Positions 15,776-23,827 are shown, counted from the first letter of the stretch. The stretch is DNA of 31,745 bases from Phycisphaerales bacterium UBA1910 (GCA_002337545.1 DDGE01000055.1:14933-46677), one strand, 5' to 3'. Notes: generated by a model from the sequence alone, not told the origin. Program-made: numbers and translations.

Positions 15776-16807
15776 TCAGGCGCGAGAGGCGTAGTTCTGC
15801 TCATAGAACCGGCGGTACTCACCCGAGCGCACATGGTCGCTCCAGGTCCGGTTGTCCTTATACCACTGGACGGTCTGCTCCAGCGCCTCGGGCCATGCCG
15901 AGCGGGTTGGTTCCCAGCCGAGCTCTCGTTTGATCTTGGATGCATCGATCGCGTATCGCTTGTCGTGTCCGAGTCGATCGGGGACACGCTCGATCGCTGA
16001 TTCATCGCGATCGCAGAGCTTGATGAGCATCTTGGTCAGTTCGAGGTTGGAGCGTTCGTTGTTGCCGCCGATGTTGTAGGCCTCCCCACTCTTGCCATCA
16101 TCGAGCACACGGCAGATCGCTTCGCAGTGATCGAGCACATGCAGCCAGTCACGAATGTTTGAGCCGTCGCCGTAGAGCGGGACGGTCTTGCCCTCGATCA
16201 GGTTGTTGACGAAGAGGGGGATGACCTTTTCGGGGAACTGGTAGGGACCAAAGTTGTTCGAGCATCGGGTGATGCAGACATCCATGCCGTAGGTGTGCCA
16301 GTACGCACGCGCGAGCATGTCGCCGCCGGTCTTTGAGACCGCGTAGGGCGAGTTTGGCTTGAGGGGTGTGCTCTCGGTGAAGAGTTTGGACTTGTCGTCG
16401 AGCGGGAGTTCGCCGTACACCTCGTCGGTTGAGACATACACGAAGCGGCCGTCGTTGCCCTTGTGCTTCTTGAACGAATCGAGCAGCACCTGTGTCCCGA
16501 TGATGTTTGTTCGTAAGAACAACGATGGATCGTGGATCGAGCGATCGACATGCGATTCCGCAGCGAGATGCAAGACGCAATCGACACGCGGCATGACCTC
16601 GTCGAGCTTCTCAGCATCATTGATGTCCGCGTGCACGAACTCGTAGCGCGGGTTGTCGGTGAACTCGGCGAGCGATTCGAGGTTGCCCGCGTAGGTCAAT
16701 CCATCGAGGTTGATGACGCGATCGTCGGGGCGGTTCTCAAGGATGAACCGGACGAGGTTTGAGCCGATGAACCCGGCGCCGCCGGTGACGAGGATGGTCT
16801 GTCCCAT
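15776..16807 (-). CDS. rfbB: dTDP-glucose 4,6-dehydratase
   Basis: A 343-residue extended short-chain dehydrogenase/reductase. It converts dTDP-glucose to dTDP-4-keto-6-deoxyglucose, the second step towards dTDP-rhamnose and related sugars. The NAD-binding motif is TGGAGFIG (8-15). The catalytic set is Thr127, Asp128, Glu129 in STDEVYG and Tyr155/Lys159 in YAVSK. The length is normal. It follows rfbA by 17 bases, so they are one operon. The rfbC and rfbD genes needed to finish rhamnose are not in the window. The 281 bases between its stop and the ccoNO start hold the ccoNO promoter and leader. Confidence 0.96.
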   Translation of the reverse strand: MGQTILVTGGAGFIGSNLVRFILENRPDDRVINLDGLTYAGNLESLAEFTDNPRYEFVHADINDAEKLDEVMPRVDCVLHLAAESHVDRSIHDPSLFLRTNIIGTQVLLDSFKKHKGNDGRFVYVSTDEVYGELPLDDKSKLFTESTPLKPNSPYAVSKTGGDMLARAYWHTYGMDVCITRCSNNFGPYQFPEKVIPLFVNNLIEGKTVPLYGDGSNIRDWLHVLDHCEAICRVLDDGKSGEAYNIGGNNERSNLELTKMLIKLCDRDESAIERVPDRLGHDKRYAIDASKIKRELGWEPTRSAWPEALEQTVQWYKDNRTWSDHVRSGEYRRFYEQNYASRA

Positions 16808-16824
16808 GTCGTTGCTGCTTTCGC

Positions 16825-17580
16825 TCAGGAGAGGGCTGGCATTTTGCCGTTGACTTTATTCGCGCCGGATTCTGCAACGAGGTTGGTCGCGCGATGCAAC
16901 GACTCGATTGTTCCCGCATCGGTCCACCATCCCTCGAGCTTGGCCCAGGTCAGGTTGCCTCGTCGCAGGTATTCGTTGTTGACATCCGTGATCTCCAGCT
17001 CGCCGCGATCGGAGGGCTTGAGCGTGTCGCAGATATTGAAGACATCCGAGTCATACATATAGAGCCCGGTGACGGCCATATTGCTCGGCGGGTCCTTGGG
17101 CTTCTCGATGATGTTTGCGATCTCGTTGTGCTCGTCGAACGCGACGACGCCGAAGCGTTCGGGGTCGTGCACTTCCTTGAGGAGGATCTTGGCGCCGTCG
17201 GGCTGGTTGCGGAAGTCATCGACGGCGTCGTTGATGTTGTGCTCGATGATGTTGTCGCCGAGGATGACGCAGACCTTGTCGTCGCCGACGAAGTGTCGAC
17301 CCAATCGGAGGGCGTCCGCGATGCCGCCCTCCCCCACTTGGAAGGCGTATTCGATTCGATCGAGCCCGAGGTCCTTGCCATTGCGGAGGAGTTTGATGAA
17401 GTCGCCGGCGTTCTCTTCACCGGTCACGATCATGATCTCGGTGATGCCCGCGTTGACGAGGCACTGGATCGGGTAGTACACCATGGGCTGGTGGTAGACC
17501 GGGAGCAGATGCTTGTTCGTGACGAGGGTCATGGGGCGCAAACGCGTCCCGAGCCCACCTGCGAGGATCATGCCCTTCAT
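16825..17580 (-). CDS. rfbA: Glucose-1-phosphate thymidylyltransferase
   Basis: A 251-residue nucleotidyltransferase making dTDP-glucose from dTTP and glucose-1-phosphate. The nucleotide-binding motif is GGLGTRLRPMT (8-18), followed by NKHLLPVYHQPM, LGDN (107-110), IIEKP near 157 and WWTDAGT near 218. It belongs to the shorter class (about 240-250 residues) rather than the 290-residue RmlA type. I start at the ATG of MKGMILAGG (17580); the upstream sequence is purine-rich (GGAGAGGGAAGG). It is the first gene of the rfbA-rfbB pair. Confidence 0.94.
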   Translation of the reverse strand: MKGMILAGGLGTRLRPMTLVTNKHLLPVYHQPMVYYPIQCLVNAGITEIMIVTGEENAGDFIKLLRNGKDLGLDRIEYAFQVGEGGIADALRLGRHFVGDDKVCVILGDNIIEHNINDAVDDFRNQPDGAKILLKEVHDPERFGVVAFDEHNEIANIIEKPKDPPSNMAVTGLYMYDSDVFNICDTLKPSDRGELEITDVNNEYLRRGNLTWAKLEGWWTDAGTIESLHRATNLVAESGANKVNGKMPALS

Positions 17581-17597
17581 CCGATAACCTTCCCTCT

Positions 17598-17613
17598 CCA
17601 GCATGAATGCTGG
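17598..17613 (-). promoter_or_regulatory. Inverted repeat in the rfbA leader
   Basis: A dyad with 7-bp arms, CCAGCAT and ATGCTGG, around 2 bases, ending right beside the purine-rich ribosome-binding region of rfbA. It could be an operator or an mRNA hairpin limiting translation. A second small dyad, TACAG-CGA-CTGTA, lies at 17629-17641. Confidence 0.35.
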
Positions 17614-17829
17614 TATGTATGCATGGGTACAGCGACTGTATCCCTATCGGCGGGTTGTACGCTGTGATCCAGCGCGGGATCGGATGCTCAGGGTTTGCCT
17701 TTGGTGCGTTTTCCGTGAAAAGCTTCAGAAACCCTCGCGCAGCAGCGCGATAAGTTCATGTTTTTCAGCCGCTTAGGGCACATCAGGCGTAAAACCACCT
17801 GTTTTTGGGTACACACCCTGATCCTTTCT
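17614..17829. other. Intergenic region between divergent rfbA and the PEP-CTERM gene
   Basis: About 215 bases without a credible gene. It presumably holds the minus-strand rfbA promoter, but I cannot pick a convincing -35/-10 pair there. The plus-strand promoter of the next gene begins at 17830. Confidence 0.5.
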
Positions 17830-17857
17830 TTGCCGGGACACGAAACGGCTGTATATT
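17830..17857 (+). promoter_or_regulatory. Promoter of the first PEP-CTERM-like gene
   Basis: -35 TTGCCG (17830-17835), 16-base spacer, -10 TATATT (17852-17857). A transcript would have a leader of about 40 bases carrying the ribosome-binding site AGAGGAGAG. Confidence 0.45.
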
Positions 17858-17904
17858 GCTATAGCCACTGTGTTTACGGCAATCAATCTAAGAGGAGAGT
17901 CTGT

Positions 17905-18579
17905 ATGTACTTCTTGAAAAAAATCTCAGTCGTCGCGATCCTTGCTACCGGTTCGACCGCTCTTGCAGGTCCCGTAGTCAACCTGGCACCCAGCCAGCTC
18001 ACCGACGGGCTCTCCGGCATCGATAACTCGAACTTCATCGAGATCCGCGGAGCCACGGTTTCGGACAAATACATCGATTTCAGCATCTTCTCGAACACTG
18101 AGGGCGACACATCGTCGCTGCTCTACGAGGGTACGCTGATGACCCGCATTGTCCGCTCGCACACCACGGGTAACCTGCACTTCAACTACCGTGTGTTTGA
18201 TGGGAACGCCAATCTGGATGGACGCATCTCTCACATTGAGGTCGGCGGCTTTGGTGCTTTCCAAACCCGTGTTGAGTACCGCAGCGATACGATCCCGGCG
18301 GCCGACGAAGGCCCATCTACTGCCGAGCGTTCGGTCGATGGCAACATCCTCGACTTCGTGTTCTCGGGTGGTTTGGACACCGCTGACGACTCCATGTTCT
18401 TCTTCGCGATGCTGAACACCGATGTGTACTACGAGGACGCCGCGCTCGCGACGATCTACCTTGAGTCCGGCGAATCCGTCTCGCTGGTCGTCGACTCAGC
18501 GACTCCCGGCGTTCCCACGCCCGGTTCGCTGGCCCTTCTGGGGACCGCGGGGCTCATCGGCACACGCCGTCGCCGCTGA
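17905..18579 (+). CDS. Secreted PEP-CTERM-like protein, copy 1
   Basis: A 224-residue exported protein of unknown function. The N-terminal signal peptide (about 1-20) ends STALAG. The C-terminus is a PEP-CTERM-like sorting tail: PTPGS, a hydrophobic helix (LALLGTAGLIG) and four terminal arginines. Such tails are normally recognised by an exosortase in the inner membrane and removed. The middle contains LLYEGTLMTRIVRSHTTGNL and TRVEYR stretches shared with the downstream copy. The ATG at 17905 is chosen for its ribosome-binding site and signal peptide; earlier in-frame codons would put the signal inside the protein. A strong terminator follows. Confidence 0.85.
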   Translation: MYFLKKISVVAILATGSTALAGPVVNLAPSQLTDGLSGIDNSNFIEIRGATVSDKYIDFSIFSNTEGDTSSLLYEGTLMTRIVRSHTTGNLHFNYRVFDGNANLDGRISHIEVGGFGAFQTRVEYRSDTIPAADEGPSTAERSVDGNILDFVFSGGLDTADDSMFFFAMLNTDVYYEDAALATIYLESGESVSLVVDSATPGVPTPGSLALLGTAGLIGTRRRR

Positions 18580-18604
18580 TTCACGAATCTCATAAACTCC
18601 CTAG

Positions 18605-18628
18605 ACCGCCCACTTTGGGCGGTTTTTT
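18605..18628 (+). terminator. Rho-independent terminator after PEP-CTERM copy 1
   Basis: A perfect 8-bp stem (ACCGCCCA / TGGGCGGT) with a 3-base loop, followed by a run of T. It isolates copy 1 from copy 2. Confidence 0.9.
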
Positions 18629-18764
18629 GTTGCGCATCGCGGTTCAGTCGCACCCCGTCGTGGTCCGGGAACAAAAAGGTCCGAGTTTGCTGGCACCCGG
18701 AGGAGTCTGATGTACTTTTCGAAGTAAGGGATACCAAAGTGCACTTCGAGAGGAGAACAAAGAC

Positions 18765-19424
18765 ATGAAATACAAGACGATCATCGGTACGGCGATCATT
18801 GCCGTATCAAGCACGGCCTTTGCGGGCCCTGTTTATGAGCTGAATGCTGGCGAGTTCTACGATGGACTGAGCGGCATCACTAACCGCGACATGAGCGAAC
18901 TCATTGGCGAGATCGTCTTTGACGATTATCAGCAGTTCGCGATCGGTGGCATCGAGGGCGAGGGCTCTGGTCTTCTCTACGAAGGCACCTTCATGACTCG
19001 AATGGTTCGGTCATTTGAAACCGGCAACCTCACCTTCAACTTCCGCTTCTTCAACGATAACACCGACTTGTCGGGTGAGATCAAGCACATCGAGATTACC
19101 GGTTTCGATGGACAGCGGACACGAGTTGAGTACCGTGACGAAGACGGGTACGGAGAAGTTGCAGCCGAGACTGTTTCGCGCAGCGTTGATGGCGACATGC
19201 TTTCGTACAACTTCGGTGAGGCCCTGGACGCTGAATCCTCGAAGTTCTTCTTCGCGATGACTGACTCTGCGGAGTATGACTTCGATGCGGGTGCGCCTCA
19301 AGCGACCATCTACCTGTACTCGGGTGAAGCCGTGAGCATCGATCTCGCTCCCCCCGTGCCGACCCCTGGATCGTTTGCGTTGCTTGGTGCCGCGGGTCTG
19401 ATCGCGTCACGCCGACGCCGCTAA
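18765..19424 (+). CDS. Secreted PEP-CTERM-like protein, copy 2
   Basis: A 219-residue paralogue of the preceding gene: signal peptide ending STAFAG, shared LLYEGTFMTRMVRS, TGNLTFNFRFF and TRVEYRDED blocks, then PTPGS, hydrophobic helix and RRRR tail. A good ribosome-binding site (GAGAGGAG) precedes the ATG. It has its own upstream region and terminator, so the two copies are separately transcribed. The spread of differences over the whole length indicates an old duplication. The leader contains a small hairpin, TACTT-TTCG-AAGTA, around 18713-18726. Confidence 0.85.
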   Translation: MKYKTIIGTAIIAVSSTAFAGPVYELNAGEFYDGLSGITNRDMSELIGEIVFDDYQQFAIGGIEGEGSGLLYEGTFMTRMVRSFETGNLTFNFRFFNDNTDLSGEIKHIEITGFDGQRTRVEYRDEDGYGEVAAETVSRSVDGDMLSYNFGEALDAESSKFFFAMTDSAEYDFDAGAPQATIYLYSGEAVSIDLAPPVPTPGSFALLGAAGLIASRRRR

Positions 19425-19451
19425 TCTCGGGTGAAGTATCCCAAATCCAGC

Positions 19452-19483
19452 AGCCGCCCCATTTTCGGGGCGGTTGTTTATTT
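19452..19483 (+). terminator. Rho-independent terminator after PEP-CTERM copy 2
   Basis: A GC-rich stem, CCGCCCC (19454-19460) pairing with GGGGCGG (19467-19473), a 6-base loop and a T-rich tail. The stem can extend by a G-T and an A-T pair. Confidence 0.85.
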
Positions 19484-19605
19484 ATCCGGACCTCATGCGA
19501 GTGACCCTGCGCATTACGACGATCGCTGAGCACGCTGTCCGAGCATTCTTTTTACTGGTTTCAGAGGGGCTCGATCAGTGTACAGATCCTTCCGATCCGT
19601 TCAGT

Positions 19606-20253
19606 ATGAGCACCCTGCAAACGCCCCCACTCGATGAACGCCCCAAGCTGTCGCTTGCGCGATCCTTGGACCCGCCTGAGCTCGATCAGCGACACTTTGC
19701 GGCGCTTGAGGAGATCGTTCGGCTTGCACGCCCGATCCGCAAGGCGGCGAGTTACGCATCATTCTCGGGTTGGGCGACGCTGCTCGCCGGTGCGCTCACC
19801 CTCCCGTTTAGTATCGGGAATATCCCGATGATGATCTTCTGCATCGTGCTCGCGGGGATCGGGACCCGGGAGCTGTCGCTTCGTCGGAGATTAATGAAGC
19901 TCGAGACCACGGTTCCCCGTAAGCTCGCGATCAATCAGCTTCTGCTGGGTGGGTCACTTATCGCGTTCGCGATCTTCAAACTGCTACAACCCGCCGGCGA
20001 ATCGATGGTGATGTCCTCGATCCAATCGGACCCCACTATTCAGAGCATGCCCGAGCTGGCGGGCCAGTTCGATGGGATCGCCCAGCTTGAGCACCTCGTT
20101 ATGGCGGCGTCCTATATGATTATGATCCTCGTTGCTCTGTTCGTTCAGGGGGGGAGTGCAATCTATTACATCTGCAAGACACGCGCGATGAAACGCTTGC
20201 ACAAGCGGGTGCCCGGGTGGTGCGTGCAGGTATTCTCAACGGTGCACGGCTAG
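19606..20253 (+). CDS. Small membrane protein, unknown function
   Basis: A 215-residue protein with a hydrophilic N-terminus (about 50 residues) and about four membrane helices: two around 52-85, one near 108-127 and one near 162-190. I recognise no family. The start is uncertain. I chose the ATG at 19606 because it begins a plausible soluble N-terminus; the ATG at 19495 would add 37 residues, and neither has a ribosome-binding site. It follows a terminator, so it must have its own promoter, which I could not identify. The downstream S41 gene has a separate upstream region. Confidence 0.65.
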   Translation: MSTLQTPPLDERPKLSLARSLDPPELDQRHFAALEEIVRLARPIRKAASYASFSGWATLLAGALTLPFSIGNIPMMIFCIVLAGIGTRELSLRRRLMKLETTVPRKLAINQLLLGGSLIAFAIFKLLQPAGESMVMSSIQSDPTIQSMPELAGQFDGIAQLEHLVMAASYMIMILVALFVQGGSAIYYICKTRAMKRLHKRVPGWCVQVFSTVHG

Positions 20254-20323
20254 CACCGCAATCCGAGATCACAGCAATCCGGGATAGATGAAACTCCTGA
20301 AACCCGGGCCCATTTGGGCGTTA

Positions 20324-20329
20324 TATACT
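20324..20329 (+). promoter_or_regulatory. Possible -10 element for the S41 gene
   Basis: TATACT inside TTATATACT, 44 bases before the TTG start. No matching -35 is visible at 16-18 bases. It overlaps the left arm of the 11-bp inverted repeat, so the repeat and the promoter may be linked. Confidence 0.3.
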
Positions 20330-20366
20330 CCTGAGTCACGACTACGCACGAACAGGACTCAGGAGT
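20327..20366 (+). promoter_or_regulatory. 11-bp inverted repeat covering the Shine-Dalgarno of the S41 gene
   Basis: Left arm ACTCCTGAGTC (20327-20337) is exactly complementary to right arm GACTCAGGAGT (20356-20366), with an 18-base loop. The right arm contains AGGAG (20361-20365), the ribosome-binding site for the TTG start at 20373. If both arms are in the mRNA, the site would be masked. A third short copy, ACTCCTGA (20293-20300), could pair with the same right arm. Alternatively it is a DNA operator. Confidence 0.5.
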
Positions 20367-20372
20367 CTCACT

Positions 20373-21842
20373 TTGCACAATCAACGAACTCAAGCTTCAG
20401 TTCGCGCTCTGGCCGCAGCTGTCGCGATTGCCTGCTCCAGTATCCAGTTTGGATGCGCGACGAGCACATCGAATACGGTCGAATCAGCTCCTCAGCAACG
20501 CACGATCAGCGAGGAGGATGCGCTCGCGGACTTTGATGCCGCTTGGCAGCTGGTGAACGATACTCACTTTGACCCGGAGTTTAACGGTGTCGATTGGGAC
20601 GCTGTCCGAGAGGAATATCGCCCGCAGGCAGCGGCGGCGATGAATCGGTCGGAGCTCCGGCAGGTGATGACCAATATGCTCAACGAGTTGGGCCAATCGC
20701 ACTTCGGGATCATCCCCGCGGACGCGGCCGACCCTGAGCCCGCGTCGGAATCGGTGCACAGCCACGAGGACGCACCCGAAACAGACGAGGAAGTCAATGT
20801 CACCGATGCACTCGCGCCGAGTTCGAACGGCGATGGTATGGGCGACGCGATCACGGGCATCAACATCCAGATCATCGATGGGCAGGCTGTCGTCAGCAGT
20901 GTCCGTGAAGACTCCACGGCGGATCGCGCCGGGGTGAAAACCGGGTGGGTCCTTGAGCGGATCCGAGATCGCGAGGTCTCCACGCTTATCGACCAACTCC
21001 GTGAAGCGTTGAGCGAAGAGGAGATGGGCATCTATGCGGTCGGCGCGATCAACTCTCGGATCGAGGGACGCGCGGGTTCAACGGTTGAGCTGACTTTTCT
21101 CGATGGTGCGGATGAGGAAGTCACGCTTGAGCTCAAGCGTCAACCCCGCCCGGGTGAGACGGTCAAGTTCGGCAATCTCCCCCCGATGAATACCCAGCTG
21201 GAATGGATTCGCCAGAACTATGTGAACGACGACGACCGTGTTCTGAGCATCGGTATCATCCGGTTCAATATCTGGATGATCCCCATCGCCCCCAAGTTTG
21301 AACGCGCGATGTATGAGCTTCGCGATTGCGACGGGATCATCATCGATCTCCGCGGCAATCCGGGCGGTGTTGGGGCGCTCTCATCCGCGTTGGGCCGGTT
21401 CATTATGGACGAGAAGGCATCGCTCGGAACGATGACGATGCGTGGTGCGGAGATGTCCTTCAATATCGAACCGGTGATCGTGACGACCTGGGGCGAGCCG
21501 CTCGAGCCGTTCACGGGCCCTGTTGCCATTCTTCAGGACGAGGGTAGCGCGAGCACCAGTGAGGTCTTTGCCGGGGGGCTCCAATCCCTTGGGCGAGTCA
21601 AGGTGTTCGGCACACGCAGCGCTGGCATGGCCCTGCCGTCGAATATGGACAAGCTCCCCTCGGGCGATGTGCTCCTGCACGCCATCGCGGACTTTGTGAC
21701 CTCGACCGGAGCCCGCATGGAGCACGGCGGCGTGGTCCCGGACTTTGAGGTCAAACTCTCCCGCGAGGACCTGCTCATGGGCATCGATACTCCTGAGCAG
21801 CGGGCGAAGGAATGGATCGGGGAAACCGCCCAGGAGTTATAA
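20373..21842 (+). CDS. S41-family (C-terminal processing protease-like) exported protein
   Basis: A 489-residue exported protein of the tail-specific protease family. It starts with TTG, supported by AGGAG 7 bases upstream. The N-terminal hydrophobic stretch ends at FGCATS near residue 28, a poor lipobox, so it may be a lipoprotein or simply secreted. A helical N-terminal domain, a PDZ-like domain (about 155-255) and the S41 core follow (GIIIDLRGNPGG at 321-332, GSASTSEVF at 391-399). The nucleophile should be Ser394. In Prc and CtpA the lysine partner lies 25 residues later; here that position is Met419 (GTRSAGM). It is therefore either inactive, or uses a different base as in tricorn or retinoid-binding relatives. 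An acidic, low-complexity insert (about 118-150) is unusual. Confidence 0.85.
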   Translation: MHNQRTQASVRALAAAVAIACSSIQFGCATSTSNTVESAPQQRTISEEDALADFDAAWQLVNDTHFDPEFNGVDWDAVREEYRPQAAAAMNRSELRQVMTNMLNELGQSHFGIIPADAADPEPASESVHSHEDAPETDEEVNVTDALAPSSNGDGMGDAITGINIQIIDGQAVVSSVREDSTADRAGVKTGWVLERIRDREVSTLIDQLREALSEEEMGIYAVGAINSRIEGRAGSTVELTFLDGADEEVTLELKRQPRPGETVKFGNLPPMNTQLEWIRQNYVNDDDRVLSIGIIRFNIWMIPIAPKFERAMYELRDCDGIIIDLRGNPGGVGALSSALGRFIMDEKASLGTMTMRGAEMSFNIEPVIVTTWGEPLEPFTGPVAILQDEGSASTSEVFAGGLQSLGRVKVFGTRSAGMALPSNMDKLPSGDVLLHAIADFVTSTGARMEHGGVVPDFEVKLSREDLLMGIDTPEQRAKEWIGETAQEL

Positions 21843-21900
21843 ACCGATACCGATTTTCCGAACTACCATGTACGAACATACTCAAACATCACCCGCACGC

Positions 21901-21916
21901 GTCATGCGTGCATGAC
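21901..21916. promoter_or_regulatory. Dyad upstream of the LolA-like gene
   Basis: A perfect dyad, GTCATGC-GT-GCATGAC, 20 bases before the ATG and just upstream of the AAGGA ribosome-binding site. It could be an operator or form a leader hairpin. Confidence 0.35.
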
Positions 21917-21935
21917 CTCTAAAGGATTTGCAAGC

Positions 21936-22754
21936 ATGAAACGCATGAACACTCTTAAAGCTGCTGTCATCGGCGCGTCGCTCATCACCCTCTCGGGCCT
22001 CGCCGGCTCGCTCCACGCGAGCACCCTCGTCGTTGAGCCCGAAGCCAAGGCCGAGTCGAAGCACGATGAGAAGGCGATCGATGTGATTGAAAAGTCCTTC
22101 GAGGCTGTCGGTGGACGCGAGTTGATGGAATCCGCGGAGTACATTCACACCAAGGGTGGGCTCTCGATCCCCGCGGCGGGCATCACCGGTTCGATGGAGA
22201 CCTATGTCCACGCGCCCGACAAGCTCTTTGTGCTCATCAATATCCCGATGATCGGGGAGCAGAAACAGGGCATGAATGGCGATATCGCCTGGTCGAGCGA
22301 TGCCATGAGCGGCCCGCGTCTTCTTCCCGAGGATGAAGCGGAAGCTCTTCGCGAGGAAACCAACCCCGCTTCACGCCTCAACTTCAAGAACGACCATAAG
22401 GTCATCGAGCATGCGGGTGAGGTTGAGTTTGATGGTCAGCAGGCGCACAAGATTCGCCTTGTCGACAACAACGACAAGGAAAGCTTCGAGTACTACAGCA
22501 TCGACAAGGGTTACATGATCGGCATGGAGGCGAAGGTTCCCACGCAGATGGGCGAGCTTCAGATGACCTCGTACATGCGCGAGTACAAGGATATGGGTGG
22601 GGTCCTGCAGCCCACCAAGATGGTTCAGAAGGCTGGGCCGCAAGAGTTCGTGATTACGATCAATGAGGTCTCCTACGACGAGATCGACTCGAGTGTCTTT
22701 GAGCTTCCCGAGGCCGTCAAGGCGTTGGTCAAGGCGCAGAAGAAGGACGACTGA
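21936..22754 (+). CDS. Secreted LolA-like (outer-membrane lipoprotein-sorting) protein
   Basis: A 272-residue exported protein. The signal peptide MKRMNTLKAAVIGASLITLS runs to about residue 27 (HAST). The mature part has the pattern of LolA/LppX-fold proteins: an N-terminal helix with EKSFEAVGGREL, then beta strands with GSMETYVHAPDKLF, GDIAWSSD and FDGQQAHKIRLVD. These domains bind lipid or carry lipoproteins across the periplasm, and are often secreted proteins of unknown ligand. I start at the second ATG (21936), which has AAGGA about 9 bases upstream; the ATG at 21912 lies inside the dyad and has no ribosome-binding site. It is probably transcribed with or just after the S41 gene. Confidence 0.7.
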   Translation: MKRMNTLKAAVIGASLITLSGLAGSLHASTLVVEPEAKAESKHDEKAIDVIEKSFEAVGGRELMESAEYIHTKGGLSIPAAGITGSMETYVHAPDKLFVLINIPMIGEQKQGMNGDIAWSSDAMSGPRLLPEDEAEALREETNPASRLNFKNDHKVIEHAGEVEFDGQQAHKIRLVDNNDKESFEYYSIDKGYMIGMEAKVPTQMGELQMTSYMREYKDMGGVLQPTKMVQKAGPQEFVITINEVSYDEIDSSVFELPEAVKALVKAQKKDD

Positions 22755-22797
22755 TTCTGTTCAGTCGCCCATTGATAGATTTCTGATTTGAAACACG

Positions 22798-22835
22798 ACG
22801 GCTCGGTTAGCGTCCCTGGACGCGGACCGAGCCGT
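22798..22835 (-). terminator. Long hairpin between convergent genes
   Basis: ACGGCTCGGT (22798-22807) pairs perfectly with ACCGAGCCGT (22826-22835). Inside, GCGTCC pairs with GGACGC. The hairpin covers the last codons and stop of the DUF4097 gene. No strong T-run follows on either side, so it may be a weak bidirectional terminator or an mRNA 3'-end protector. Confidence 0.5.
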
Positions 22836-23718
22836 TGCTTGTTCGGGCTGCGGATATTTCGTCGCTCTCTCCAAATCGCATCTCGACTGAGCGATTACTC
22901 GATTCGACCAGCGTTGCACCGTTGAGTTCTGTCACGGTAACTTTTCCGTTGCTCGTGTCGCACTTGAGGATCCCCTCGAGCCCCTCGCCGAGATTCAGGG
23001 TGATTGAACCGTTGCTTGTGCGTACGCGGACAGGACCGGCATTGCCCGGCATGGTGGTCACGACGGCACTGCCGTTGCTGCTCTCTGCGCGGATGGGGCC
23101 GAATGCGTCGCTGATTGAGATGCTCCCGTTGCTCGAATACATCTCGATATCACCCGAAACCTGCTCCGCGTAGAGTTTTCCGTTGCTGGTCGACGCGTAC
23201 ACCGATCCGTCGTGGGTATCGACCCGGATAGAACCGTTACTCGACTTCAGATCCGCGTGCCCGCTGAGCCCCGCGATGGTGATCGAGCCATTGCTCGAAT
23301 GCGCCCGGATGTCGTGGGCGTCTGGGACATTGATCGAGATGGATGCCCCCTCGTTTTTCAAACGCTTCCCGCCCGGCCATTGGACGCTGATGTGGAGGGT
23401 GTTGTCCGCTGCACGATGGGTGATCACGCGTGTTTCGCTCAGGCGTTCCAGACTGGGTGACTTGAGCGTGACCTCGAGGCTGACATCGGCCCGATCGGTC
23501 GAGATCGCTTCGATCTTGCCGTTGCCGCTGCTCAGGTCGAGGGCCGAGCCGGCGACATGGGGCAAGACGAGCGCCCGTGTTTCGCGGTGGGGTTCGGCCC
23601 AACTCGAGTACCCACATCCAGCGAGCGCGAGCACGCTTGAGGATGTGATGGCAACGGGGATCAATCGGCGCAGAATCTGGACAGGTCGGGAAGAAACGCT
23701 TTTTGTCGCGGTGGCCAT
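22807..23718 (-). CDS. DUF4097-like repeat lipoprotein
   Basis: A 303-residue lipoprotein (lipobox LAGC, lipidated Cys35). The mature part is a series of about ten short beta-strand repeats. Each is centred on S-S-N-G-S, T-S-N-G-K or a close variant, spaced about 18-25 residues apart. This is the pattern of DUF4097 proteins, which form beta-helix-like rods on the cell surface or in the periplasm. The start ATG at 23718 has GAGAGG 6 bases upstream; the ATG at 23724 overlaps that site. The stop codon sits within a long hairpin. Function is unknown. Confidence 0.8.
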   Translation of the reverse strand: MATATKSVSSRPVQILRRLIPVAITSSSVLALAGCGYSSWAEPHRETRALVLPHVAGSALDLSSGNGKIEAISTDRADVSLEVTLKSPSLERLSETRVITHRAADNTLHISVQWPGGKRLKNEGASISINVPDAHDIRAHSSNGSITIAGLSGHADLKSSNGSIRVDTHDGSVYASTSNGKLYAEQVSGDIEMYSSNGSISISDAFGPIRAESSNGSAVVTTMPGNAGPVRVRTSNGSITLNLGEGLEGILKCDTSNGKVTVTELNGATLVESSNRSVEMRFGESDEISAARTSNGSVRVQGR

Positions 23719-23827
23719 GCTCATCCTCTCATAGGGTGTCGATGCGATGATACCGCCTCAGACTGCGGCTTCTGACAATCTTTGGGATGCGCGAGATGTG
23801 ATTTTCAGTCCAGAAGTCTCGGGTGGA

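Noticed and set aside
20307..20320. GCCC..GGGC hairpin as a terminator for the membrane protein at 19606
   Set aside because: A four- to five-base stem without a T-run; too weak to call.
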